NCBI GenBank assembly: GCA_002354335.1
Contig: DELI01000024.1
Coordinates: forward strand, 1 to 64,000
Direction of reading: 5' to 3'
DNA: 64,000 bases
Origin: Sphingobacterium sp. UBA2700
Lineage (GTDB): Bacteria > Bacteroidota > Bacteroidia > Sphingobacteriales > Sphingobacteriaceae
This document shows positions 1 to 6,978 of this stretch, piece after piece. The translations under genes and the position numbers were made by a program. Positions within the stretch are counted from its first letter, which is position 1. Every line of letters starts with the position of its first letter. Below the pieces are notes generated by a model. The model searched no databases. It was not told the origin of the DNA and worked only from the letters and a program-made list of their open reading frames with translations.

Positions 1-4
1 AGGA

Positions 5-22
5 AATACTAACTACTACTTA
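5..22 (-). repeat. TTAGNNN heptad repeat at the 3' end of metA
   Basis: Seen: read on the minus strand, the metA stop codon is followed by TAG-TAG-TTAGTAT-type sequence, the same 7-base repeat that recurs after other genes in this window. The array is cut by the window edge, so its length is unknown. Confidence 0.6.
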
Positions 23-964
23 CCCATTAATCTTAATATCCCCTAATTCAGGAACTTGTTTCAGGTCGTATGGAGTTTCTTGGTAGACGTAGTAGTTCAA
101 CCAGTTGTTGAACAGCAGGTTAGCGTGACCTGCCCAGCGCACTACAGGGCCAAGCTCAGGCTTGTCATCCTGATAATAATTTACTGGAACATCGATTTCT
201 AGCCCTTTTTCGATATCGCGGGTATATTCTTCGTGCAATGTAAGCGGGGCGTATTCCGAATGTCCGGTTAAATAAAGCTCTCGGCCACCACGGGTCGATA
301 AGATTGCTAATCCGGCTTCTTTAGAGGCTGATAGCACGGTAATATCCTTCTTGGCTTCCACATCCTCCGCGAGGATCGTTGTATGGCGACTATGAGGAAT
401 ATAGAATTCATCATCAAAACCGCGGAACAATGGATCCTTCTTGTCCCAGGCAGTATGTTTGAATACACCAAACAGCTTGCTGTCTAGCGGTTTCTTTTCA
501 ACACCATAGAAATGGTAAAGAGCAGCTTGGGAAGCCCAACAAATATATAAGGTAGAGAACACATGTTTCCTTGCCCAATCGAAGATTTTGGTTACTTCTG
601 GCCAATAGGTCACTTGCTCGAAAGGCATCATCTCAACCGGTGCCCCGGTGATGATCATACCATCGTAGGTATTCTCTTTAATATCTTCAAAGTTCTTATA
701 GAACAGCTCTAGATGCTCTTCAGGCGTATTCTTAGGATTATGTGTCGCTAGGCGCAAGAAATCCAGCTCCACCTGTAAAGGGTTATTCGATAACAGGCGG
801 ATAAAATCAGTTTCTGTAGAAATCTTTAGAGGCATTAAGTTCAGCACAAGTAATTTCATCGGTCGGATGTCTTGAGTATCCGCGCGTAAATCACTCATCA
901 CAAAGATATTCTCCTTTTTAAGGAGTTCTATCGCAGGTAAATTATCTGGTATCTTAACTGGCAT
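20..964 (-). CDS. metA: Homoserine O-acyltransferase MetA (probably acetyl-CoA specific)
   Basis: Acylates L-homoserine, the first committed step of methionine synthesis, in the cytosol. The 314 residues match the usual length of the family. The triad is visible: Cys142 in YICWASQAA, and His235 and Glu237 in LTGHSEY. Residue 111, in GAPVEMMPFEQV, is Glu. Family knowledge: Glu111 goes with acetyl-CoA and Gly111 with succinyl-CoA use, so despite the metA name the product is probably O-acetylhomoserine (inference). The gene stands alone and is transcribed away from gdhA, with a good promoter at 995-1026. Its stop codon abuts a TTAGNNN repeat array. Confidence 0.95.
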   Translation of the reverse strand: MPVKIPDNLPAIELLKKENIFVMSDLRADTQDIRPMKLLVLNLMPLKISTETDFIRLLSNNPLQVELDFLRLATHNPKNTPEEHLELFYKNFEDIKENTYDGMIITGAPVEMMPFEQVTYWPEVTKIFDWARKHVFSTLYICWASQAALYHFYGVEKKPLDSKLFGVFKHTAWDKKDPLFRGFDDEFYIPHSRHTTILAEDVEAKKDITVLSASKEAGLAILSTRGGRELYLTGHSEYAPLTLHEEYTRDIEKGLEIDVPVNYYQDDKPELGPVVRWAGHANLLFNNWLNYYVYQETPYDLKQVPELGDIKING

Positions 965-994
965 AAAAATTCTCTTCTTTTCAATCTAAGTTGA

Positions 995-1026
995 CAAATG
1001 TACAAATTGAAAAACTAATTCCTCAA
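995..1026 (-). promoter_or_regulatory. Promoter of metA, Bacteroidota type
   Basis: On the minus strand there is TTG, 21 bases, then TACATTTG, a full match to the Bacteroidota -7 consensus TAnnTTTG with suitable spacing. It lies about 30 bases before the metA ATG. Confidence 0.6.
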
Positions 1027-1078
1027 TTAGAATACGATTTTGACGAACGTAAAACATGAAAACAATTTTTGTATAAAA

Positions 1079-1110
1079 TTGGCTTTTAATATTAATTTTC
1101 GCTAATATTG
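1079..1110 (+). promoter_or_regulatory. Possible promoter of gdhA
   Basis: TTG at 1079 and TAATATTG at 1103-1110 are 21 bases apart, one mismatch from TAnnTTTG. It lies about 30 bases before the gdhA start. A weaker call than the metA promoter. Confidence 0.4.
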
Positions 1111-1139
1111 CGATACATTAAATAAAATATCACTAATAA

Positions 1140-2474
1140 ATGTCCCTAAACCTTAAGAATTTTATCAAGAACGTTGAGCTGCGTAATCCGAACGAGCCGG
1201 AATTCCTACAGGCGGTAACCGAGGTAATTGAAGATTTAATCCCTTACATCAATGAGCATAGACCAGACTTTGCGGATTTGCGAATCCTAGAACGTATGGT
1301 TGAGCCTGAGCGTGCACTTTCATTTCGTGTCGCTTGGATGGATGACAAGAATCAAATCCAGGTTAATAGAGGGTATCGCGTGCAGATGAACTCGGCGATT
1401 GGCCCTTACAAAGGTGGTTTGCGCTTTGCGCCGGATGTGAACTTGAGCATATTAAAATTCTTAGCATTTGAACAGGTATTTAAAAACAGTTTGACCAGCC
1501 TGCCAATCGGCGGTGGCAAAGGTGGATCAGACTTCGACCCAAAAGGCAAGTCGGACAATGAAATCATGCGCTTTTGCCAAAGCTTTATGACCGAACTATA
1601 CCGTCATATCGGTGCAGAAACGGATGTTCCTGCTGGCGATATCGGTGTTGGAACGAGAGAAGTCGGCTATCTATTTGGACAGTACAAACGTATTCAAAAT
1701 AATTTTACCGGTGTTTTAACTGGTAAAGGCCCCCAATGGGGCGGTTCCTACATCCGTCCGGAAGCGACAGGTTATGGTCTACTCTACTTCGTTCAATGTG
1801 TATTAGATTACAATAACGAATCTATCGAAGGAAAAGTAATTTCTATTTCGGGTGCTGGAAATGTTGCGTATTATGCTGCAGAAAAAGGTATTCAACTAGG
1901 CGCTAAAGTAATTACGCTATCCAATAGCAGCGGAACCCTGTATGATAAAGAGGGTTTGACCTTGGAGAAATTAGCCTACATTGCAACATTAGGACGCGAC
2001 TTAGCGAAATTCACAAAGAAATATCCATCTGCAACCTTCCACGCAAAAGAAAATCCTTGGCAGTTTAAATGTGATATAGCATTACCATGTGCAACGCAGA
2101 ATGAGATCAACGAAGCGGATGCAAAGAAGTTGGTTAAAAACGGCTGTACCATTGTCGCTGAAGGTGCGAATATGCCATCAACTGCTGGTGCTATCAAGGT
2201 TTATGATGCTGCGAAAATACATTTTGGTCCGGGCAAAGCAGCAAATGCTGGGGGAGTCGCAGTATCTGGATTGGAAATGTCGCAAAATGCAATCGGACAG
2301 CAATGGAACCATGAGAAAGTGGATCATCGCTTAAAATTGATTATGGAAAACATTCATAAAACATGTGTTCGCTATGGCAAGGAGCCGAACGGATACGTTA
2401 ATTACCTGAAGGGCGCAAATATCGGTGGCTTTATCAAAGTCGCCGAAGCCATGAAGGCTCAAGGAGTGGTTTAA
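1140..2474 (+). CDS. gdhA: NADP-type glutamate dehydrogenase
   Basis: Reductive amination of 2-oxoglutarate to glutamate; ammonia assimilation in the cytosol. The 444 residues are typical of the hexameric NADP enzyme. The substrate-binding segment GPYKGGLRF is near residue 88, and the active-site segment LPIGGGKGGSDFDP at 121-134 carries the catalytic Lys127. The Rossmann motif SGAGNVA follows near 237, and LSNSSG at the end of the next strand lacks the acidic residue usual in NAD enzymes, which favours NADP. It is monocistronic, followed by a clear hairpin terminator. Confidence 0.96.
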   Translation: MSLNLKNFIKNVELRNPNEPEFLQAVTEVIEDLIPYINEHRPDFADLRILERMVEPERALSFRVAWMDDKNQIQVNRGYRVQMNSAIGPYKGGLRFAPDVNLSILKFLAFEQVFKNSLTSLPIGGGKGGSDFDPKGKSDNEIMRFCQSFMTELYRHIGAETDVPAGDIGVGTREVGYLFGQYKRIQNNFTGVLTGKGPQWGGSYIRPEATGYGLLYFVQCVLDYNNESIEGKVISISGAGNVAYYAAEKGIQLGAKVITLSNSSGTLYDKEGLTLEKLAYIATLGRDLAKFTKKYPSATFHAKENPWQFKCDIALPCATQNEINEADAKKLVKNGCTIVAEGANMPSTAGAIKVYDAAKIHFGPGKAANAGGVAVSGLEMSQNAIGQQWNHEKVDHRLKLIMENIHKTCVRYGKEPNGYVNYLKGANIGGFIKVAEAMKAQGVV

Positions 2475-2501
2475 ACCTAATTTATTTATATCTATATTTG
2501 T

Positions 2502-2532
2502 AAGGTTCCGGCATCTGTCGGAACTTTTTTAT
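2502..2532 (+). terminator. Rho-independent terminator of gdhA
   Basis: A GGTTCCG/CGGAACT stem with an eight-base loop is followed directly by a run of T, 27 bases after the gdhA stop. Confidence 0.8.
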
Positions 2533-2554
2533 TTCTGACTTAATTCTATTTAGC

Positions 2555-2800
2555 ATGCGCGTATTAGCCGAATTACCACATCCGGATTGTAAAATTACAA
2601 TCTTCGGAATGAACCAAAAGTTTATCATCAAGTTTGAACAAGGGACCTTAGAACAGTCTTATAAATTAGCTGAAGCTGATGTAGTCGGTGGTGTTAATGG
2701 AGTCTTTGAAATGCTTGATGAAGAGTTTATACAACAGGTTATTGGGCTGTTTGCGGAGATGAGAAAGGCAATAATAGGAACTTACAATAAGTATCAATAA
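2555..2800 (+). CDS. Small conserved-looking protein of unknown function
   Basis: 81 residues starting MRVLAELPHPDC, with no signal peptide or membrane segment. It has alternating hydrophobic residues in the first half (strand-like: KITIFGMNQKFIIKF) and a helical second half. It sits between two clear terminators and so is its own transcription unit, which argues for a real gene. I do not recognise the family. It could be a small cytosolic regulator or enzyme accessory protein, but nothing in the sequence decides this. Confidence 0.6.
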   Translation: MRVLAELPHPDCKITIFGMNQKFIIKFEQGTLEQSYKLAEADVVGGVNGVFEMLDEEFIQQVIGLFAEMRKAIIGTYNKYQ

Positions 2801-2851
2801 TCCATTTAGTTGATTTCATTATATAACTGATAAATAGCATCTTAAAAATAT

Positions 2852-2898
2852 AAAACCTCTAATGCAGAATTATATTCCGTATTAGAGGTTTTTTTTGA
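2852..2898 (+). terminator. Strong terminator after the 81-residue gene
   Basis: Ten-base perfect stem AACCTCTAAT/ATTAGAGGTT followed by eight T. The other strand also ends in a T-rich stretch, so it may also stop transcripts coming from the sirtuin gene. Confidence 0.85.
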
Positions 2899-2987
2899 TA
2901 TCAAGCTTTTCTTTAATGTAAATATTATATTTACTATAATTACATAAATAAGCTGATTATTAATATCTTATATACACAATCAAAATA

Positions 2988-3671
2988 TTATTTGGCTAGT
3001 ATTTCTGCCAAATAAGTGACACCTTTGCTCGCTGACTCCGCGATTTTATAAACCTGTGCAGGAATGGCTACTTGCTTCGCATTTGGGTCGATCAGTATGA
3101 TTTTACAGCCGGGCTTACAATCGAATAATAAGTTTGCAGCAGGATAAACCTGCAAGGATGTTCCGATGATAATAAACACGTCGGCATCTCGAACGAGGCG
3201 AGATGCTTCTACCATATTCGGCACCGCCTCCCCGAACCATACCACATGCGGGCGCAAGGGCGAACCCAACTCGCAAGTGGCGTCCATCGCAATCTCATCG
3301 CCTTCGATATCATATATTAATTTTGGATTTTTTGACGATTGTGATTTTCGGATCTGCCCGTGCAGATGCAGCACTTTGCTGCTTCCCGCTCGCTCATGCA
3401 GATCGTCTATATTCTGAGTGATAATATGTACGTCGAAGTCTTTTTCCATTTCCGCTAAATAGCGATGGGCGGCATTCGGCTCTACATGGATACAATCCTT
3501 TCGACGCATATTATAAAACCGTTGTACCAGTTCGGGATTGCGCTGCCATGCCTCCGGGGTGGCAACTTCTTCAATTCGATGCCCTTCCCACAAACCATCG
3601 GCACCGCGAAATGTAGGCAGCCCACTTTCTACAGAAATACCGGCGCCGGTAAATACGACTATCTTTTTCAT
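2988..3671 (-). CDS. cobB: Sir2-family NAD-dependent deacylase (class III-like), zinc cysteines missing
   Basis: Removes acyl groups from protein lysines with NAD. Visible: FTGAGISVESGLPTFRG at 7-23 (NAD binding), TQNIDDLHERAG near 85-96, and catalytic His104 in HLHG. Tyr53 and Arg56 (RFYNMRRK) form the YxxR pair that in class III sirtuins binds succinyl or malonyl groups. The module after His104, which normally has four zinc-binding cysteines, has only Cys133 (TCELGSPLRP), so zinc binding looks lost. 227 residues is a normal length. Single gene; the upstream neighbour on the same strand is separated by a terminator. Confidence 0.92.
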   Translation of the reverse strand: MKKIVVFTGAGISVESGLPTFRGADGLWEGHRIEEVATPEAWQRNPELVQRFYNMRRKDCIHVEPNAAHRYLAEMEKDFDVHIITQNIDDLHERAGSSKVLHLHGQIRKSQSSKNPKLIYDIEGDEIAMDATCELGSPLRPHVVWFGEAVPNMVEASRLVRDADVFIIIGTSLQVYPAANLLFDCKPGCKIILIDPNAKQVAIPAQVYKIAESASKGVTYLAEILAK

Positions 3672-3773
3672 TAAATACAGTTGAAATTTTAAAAACCTTC
3701 ATGTTTCCATTGAAATACAAACAAGGATGAATCTCTTGCTGACCAATGAAAACAAACACTATAGCAAACATAA

Positions 3774-3804
3774 GAAAAGGCATCTAATGTTTTAGATGCC
3801 TTGA
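3774..3804 (-). terminator. Terminator of the DUF2892 gene
   Basis: An 11-base stem AAGGCATCTAA/TTAGATGCCTT; in minus-strand reading it is followed by TTTTCTTA. It lies 22 bases after the stop of the small membrane protein gene. Confidence 0.75.
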
Positions 3805-3826
3805 CTTTGGTTGTAATTAAATCGTT

Positions 3827-4120
3827 CTATTTTACGAAATAGCGATGTTCAATAACGGTTGCCTCCGGTTCTTTAGACTCTACAGAGTCCTTGATGGGGC
3901 AATATCCTGTAACACCACGATAAATCAGCGCACCACCGAGCGTAATGCCCGAGAAAGCTGTCATCGGATGTTTTACAATAGATTTAATTCCTCGTCCTAA
4001 CAAGAATCCGCCAGCGACTACAGACAATATACGTTCCGATGTCCCTACATTCCCATCATGACAACTCGCATCGAGTTTGTTCTTTAGCGCATCAAAGGCA
4101 TAGTTTAATATTCCGCTCAT
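3827..4120 (-). CDS. Small membrane protein, DUF2892/YgaP-like
   Basis: 97 residues from the ATG at 4120; a longer frame would need a TTG start. The pattern VGTSERILSVVAGGFLLGRG followed by GGALIYRGVTGYCPI is typical of the DUF2892 two-helix domain found at the end of YgaP-like proteins. There is no rhodanese domain, so it is the stand-alone form. Two membrane segments, near residues 34-50 and 58-75. Function unknown. A single-gene unit with its own terminator. Confidence 0.8.
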   Translation of the reverse strand: MSGILNYAFDALKNKLDASCHDGNVGTSERILSVVAGGFLLGRGIKSIVKHPMTAFSGITLGGALIYRGVTGYCPIKDSVESKEPEATVIEHRYFVK

Positions 4121-4242
4121 GTTGTTCAAATTTATAATCCTATCTATTAAACGAATAATTTCGATTTTTGTTTCTGATTAGGTATAAATTTTGATTGCCT
4201 TCGCTATTATTCGTATTTTCATCCACATTTAAACTATTAACT

Positions 4243-5085
4243 ATGCTGGTAAAGAAGTATTCGGGCGAACTTGTCCCCTTTGATGAATCAAGCTTGAGAA
4301 GATCATTGATGCGCTCGGGCGCTTCGGATGGGGAAGTTCAGATGGTATATGCCTCTATCAAAAATAAATTATACGATGGCATTAGCACACGAGAGCTCTA
4401 TGAAATGGCTTTCGACGCCTTAAAATCAAAGAAAAACTCCTATGCGGCTCGTTATAGCTTAAAGCGTGCTCTTCGCGAATTAGGACCCGAGGGTTTCTAT
4501 TTTGAAAAATGGGTAGCGCGACTTTTTCAGGAAGATGGCTTCGAAGCGATTACCGGACAGACCGTGCAAGGACATGCTGTAACGCATGAGATTGATGTTG
4601 TTGCTGCAAAGGGCGATGTGATGCTTGCAGTGGAATGTAAATTCCGCAATGATGAGGACGCAAAAATTTCTGTGACAACACCAATGTACTTTAAATCTAG
4701 AGTAACGGACGTGACGGGAATTGAATATCCCTTTTTCAATGCACACCGTCAGTTTACCGATGGCTGGTTAGTAACCAATGCCTACCTCACTACAGATTCG
4801 ATTAAGTTTGGAGAGTATTATAAGATGAATTTATTGTCCTGGGATTACCCGAACGGACAGAGCATTAAAGCGAGGGTAGACAATACCGGCGAATATCCGA
4901 TAACGTGCTTAACTAACTTAACCTCACAGGATAAAGCGATGTTATTAAAGAATCAATGCATCTGCGTAAAGGATCTTTTAAAGGATCCGAAGGTGCTTAG
5001 CCATATACAGATTCCTGCAGACAAGCAAAAGCAAATTATGCAGGAAGCCGAGGAATTAATAAATAGTCCAATAGAACATGAGTAA
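4243..5085 (+). CDS. ATP-cone domain fused to an Mrr-like PD-(D/E)xK nuclease
   Basis: 280 residues from the ATG at 4243; an upstream TTG at 4195 seems less likely. Residues 1-85 (VKKYSGELVPFDESSLRRSL and on) form an ATP-cone, a nucleotide-sensing domain best known from ribonucleotide reductase and NrdR. Residues 85-160 look like the Mrr endonuclease core: Glu88, Asp118 in HEIDVV, then Glu131 and Lys133 in AVECKF. The rest is a less distinct C-terminal region. Inference: a nuclease whose activity is controlled by ATP or dATP level. No methylase or restriction partner is nearby. Its end overlaps the LOG gene by eight bases (ATGAGTAA), so the two are translationally coupled. Confidence 0.8.
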   Translation: MLVKKYSGELVPFDESSLRRSLMRSGASDGEVQMVYASIKNKLYDGISTRELYEMAFDALKSKKNSYAARYSLKRALRELGPEGFYFEKWVARLFQEDGFEAITGQTVQGHAVTHEIDVVAAKGDVMLAVECKFRNDEDAKISVTTPMYFKSRVTDVTGIEYPFFNAHRQFTDGWLVTNAYLTTDSIKFGEYYKMNLLSWDYPNGQSIKARVDNTGEYPITCLTNLTSQDKAMLLKNQCICVKDLLKDPKVLSHIQIPADKQKQIMQEAEELINSPIEHE

Positions 5086-5812
5086 TAAATTTGTCAGAGA
5101 AGAGATCAGTTTCCTCAAAGGTGCCCGTGGGCGTTGGAACGAACTCAAATATGTAATCGGTGTTTTCTTTCAATTCATGAAAGGATTTAGAACCTTGCAC
5201 TTCGTGGGCCCCTGCGTAACGGTCTTTGGATCTGCACGATTTGGCGAAGACCATGTTTACTACAAACAAGCACGCCAGGTATCGGCAAAGCTTGCCGAGC
5301 AAGGCTTTACCATCATGACGGGCGGAGGGCCAGGCATTATGGAGGCCGCAAACCGCGGCGCTAAGGGTGTTGGCGGCGCTTCGGTGGGTTGTAATATCGT
5401 ATTGCCGCATGAACAGAAACATAATCCTTACATGGACAAATTCGTCAATATTGAGTACTTCTTCGTTCGTAAAGAACTGCTGCGAAAATATTCATTCGCT
5501 TTCATTATTATGCCGGGAGGATTCGGAACCCTGGACGAGTTTTTCGAAACCCTTACACTGATTCAGACGAAGAAACTATCGCAGTTCCCAATCGTAGTGA
5601 TGGGCTTGGAATACCATAAAGGTATTATCGAGCATGTGAATGAAATGATTGAAGCAAAGACGATTAGTCCGGAAGATCAAGACTTACTCCTATTTACGGA
5701 TGATATAGATGAAGCTGTAGAGCATATTAGGCAATATGCTGATACTAACCGAATAGTTAAGCTGCAGGAACAAAAGCCAAATTGGATATTGGGCGAGAAG
5801 AAAGCAGTTTAA
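5078..5812 (+). CDS. LOG family nucleotide 5'-monophosphate phosphoribohydrolase
   Basis: Lysine-decarboxylase-like/LOG family (TIGR00730 group), which cleaves the N-glycosidic bond of nucleoside monophosphates. 244 residues. Signatures: GGGPGIMEA at 82-90 and PGGFGTLDE at 146-154. Cytosolic, Rossmann-like. It overlaps the ATP-cone nuclease gene by eight bases, so both proteins are made together, and both may concern nucleotides (inference). The stop codon TAA is followed within one base by a TTAGNNN heptad array. Confidence 0.9.
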   Translation: MSNKFVREEISFLKGARGRWNELKYVIGVFFQFMKGFRTLHFVGPCVTVFGSARFGEDHVYYKQARQVSAKLAEQGFTIMTGGGPGIMEAANRGAKGVGGASVGCNIVLPHEQKHNPYMDKFVNIEYFFVRKELLRKYSFAFIIMPGGFGTLDEFFETLTLIQTKKLSQFPIVVMGLEYHKGIIEHVNEMIEAKTISPEDQDLLLFTDDIDEAVEHIRQYADTNRIVKLQEQKPNWILGEKKAV

Positions 5813-5847
5813 TTAGATGTTAGACGTTAGATATTAGATTTTAGATG
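5813..5847 (+). repeat. Five-unit TTAGNNN heptad array after the LOG gene
   Basis: Five consecutive 7-base units, each beginning TTAGA, start one base after the LOG stop codon. All three forward frames meet a TAG. The rest of the gap to ispE (5848-5972) is unremarkable. Confidence 0.75.
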
Positions 5848-5972
5848 CTGATATGCGGGATAATCTGGGTTGATTGGATAATCTGATGGTTAGAAGGGAG
5901 ATTGCGTGATGGCGTAATTACATTATTGCTGTATATTAAAGAAGATTTGAATTAAAACATTCGATTAATACC

Positions 5973-6779
5973 ATGTTAAAGTTTGCGAATGCGAAGATAA
6001 ATATAGGTTTGCACATTACAGAGCGTCGTTCGGACGGCTATCATAATTTGGAGACTATTTTTTATCCGGTTAAAATATACGATGCTGTGGAGACACAGCT
6101 ATCTGATAAGGTGGAGCTCGAAATTCACGGTGCTGATTTGAAGGCTGATGAGGATAATTTATGTTTGAAAGCATACCGCCTACTGGCGGCTGATCACGAT
6201 CTTCCTCCTGTGAAAATTCATTTATTGAAACGCATCCCTATCGGTGCTGGCTTGGGTGGCGGTTCTTCGGACGCGAGTGCGACCTTGCAATTATTAAATG
6301 AACAGTTTGATTTAGGCATCTCCGATAAAGCGTTAGAAAGCTATGCTGCGCAATTGGGCGCCGACTGCCCTTTCTTTATTCAAAACAAAGCTACCTATGC
6401 TGAAGATATCGGTACCAAGCTCTCGGAAATTGAATTGGACCTCTCGGACTATTATATTGTGATATTAAAGCCTAATATCCATATCTCCACCGCGGAGGCT
6501 TATAAGAACGTCACCCCTTTGACTCCACAGATAGATTTAAGGCGCGCAGTACAACTGCCTATACAAGAGTGGAAGCTTCATATTAAAAATGACTTTGAAG
6601 CCGGCTTATTCGAACTGTATCCGCAAATCGGAGAGATAAAACGAAGATTCTACGAACTCGGCGCAGTCTACTCTTCCATGACAGGCTCGGGATCTGCCGT
6701 ATTCGGCATCTTTGAACAAGTAACAGACGTCTCCGAAATGGCTAAACTAGGAGAAGTATTCCTTCCAATGGATCTTTAA
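5973..6779 (+). CDS. ispE: 4-diphosphocytidyl-2-C-methyl-D-erythritol kinase
   Basis: ATP-dependent kinase of the non-mevalonate isoprenoid pathway, GHMP family, cytosolic. 268 residues. Visible: N-terminal FANAKINIGLHI with Lys8, the glycine-rich ATP loop PIGAGLGGGSSDA at 89-101 with Asp100, and the C-terminal GHMP motif MTGSGSAVFG. Monocistronic, with a terminator just downstream. Confidence 0.96.
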   Translation: MLKFANAKINIGLHITERRSDGYHNLETIFYPVKIYDAVETQLSDKVELEIHGADLKADEDNLCLKAYRLLAADHDLPPVKIHLLKRIPIGAGLGGGSSDASATLQLLNEQFDLGISDKALESYAAQLGADCPFFIQNKATYAEDIGTKLSEIELDLSDYYIVILKPNIHISTAEAYKNVTPLTPQIDLRRAVQLPIQEWKLHIKNDFEAGLFELYPQIGEIKRRFYELGAVYSSMTGSGSAVFGIFEQVTDVSEMAKLGEVFLPMDL

Positions 6780-6792
6780 ACTAGAAAATATC

Positions 6793-6826
6793 AGGGGCAG
6801 CTTTAAAGCTGCCTCTCTATGTTTTT
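6793..6826 (+). terminator. Terminator of ispE
   Basis: Perfect palindrome GGCAGCTTTAAAGCTGCC flanked by G/C pairs, followed after a few bases by GTTTTTATT, 15 bases after the ispE stop. Confidence 0.7.
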
Positions 6827-6930
6827 ATTGCGCTCCACCCCAAAAAGCTTTGACGAGCTCTGCTCCTTCAAACGCCTCACAACTAACATCCTATTAATAA
6901 CAAACATACTCGACATTCCACGCTAATTGT

Positions 6931-6965
6931 CTAAAATCCCACATCTAATATCTAATCCCTAAATA
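6931..6965 (-). repeat. TTAGNNN heptad array, minus orientation
   Basis: Five 7-base units (CTAANNN as read on the plus strand, one degenerate) just upstream of the sensor gene. Unlike most copies, no gene ends here on the matching strand. A TATATTTG at 6967-6974 directly follows and resembles a -7 box, but there is no -33 TTG, so I do not call a promoter. Confidence 0.6.
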
Positions 6966-6978
6966 GTATATTTGTTCT

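Noticed and set aside
965..1139. SAM riboswitch before metA
   Set aside because: No conserved riboswitch core or pairing seen; the leader is short, with a promoter about 30 bases from the ATG.
6967..6974. TATATTTG as promoter of the sensor gene
   Set aside because: It would place the transcript start at or inside the ATG, and the -33 position has no TTG.
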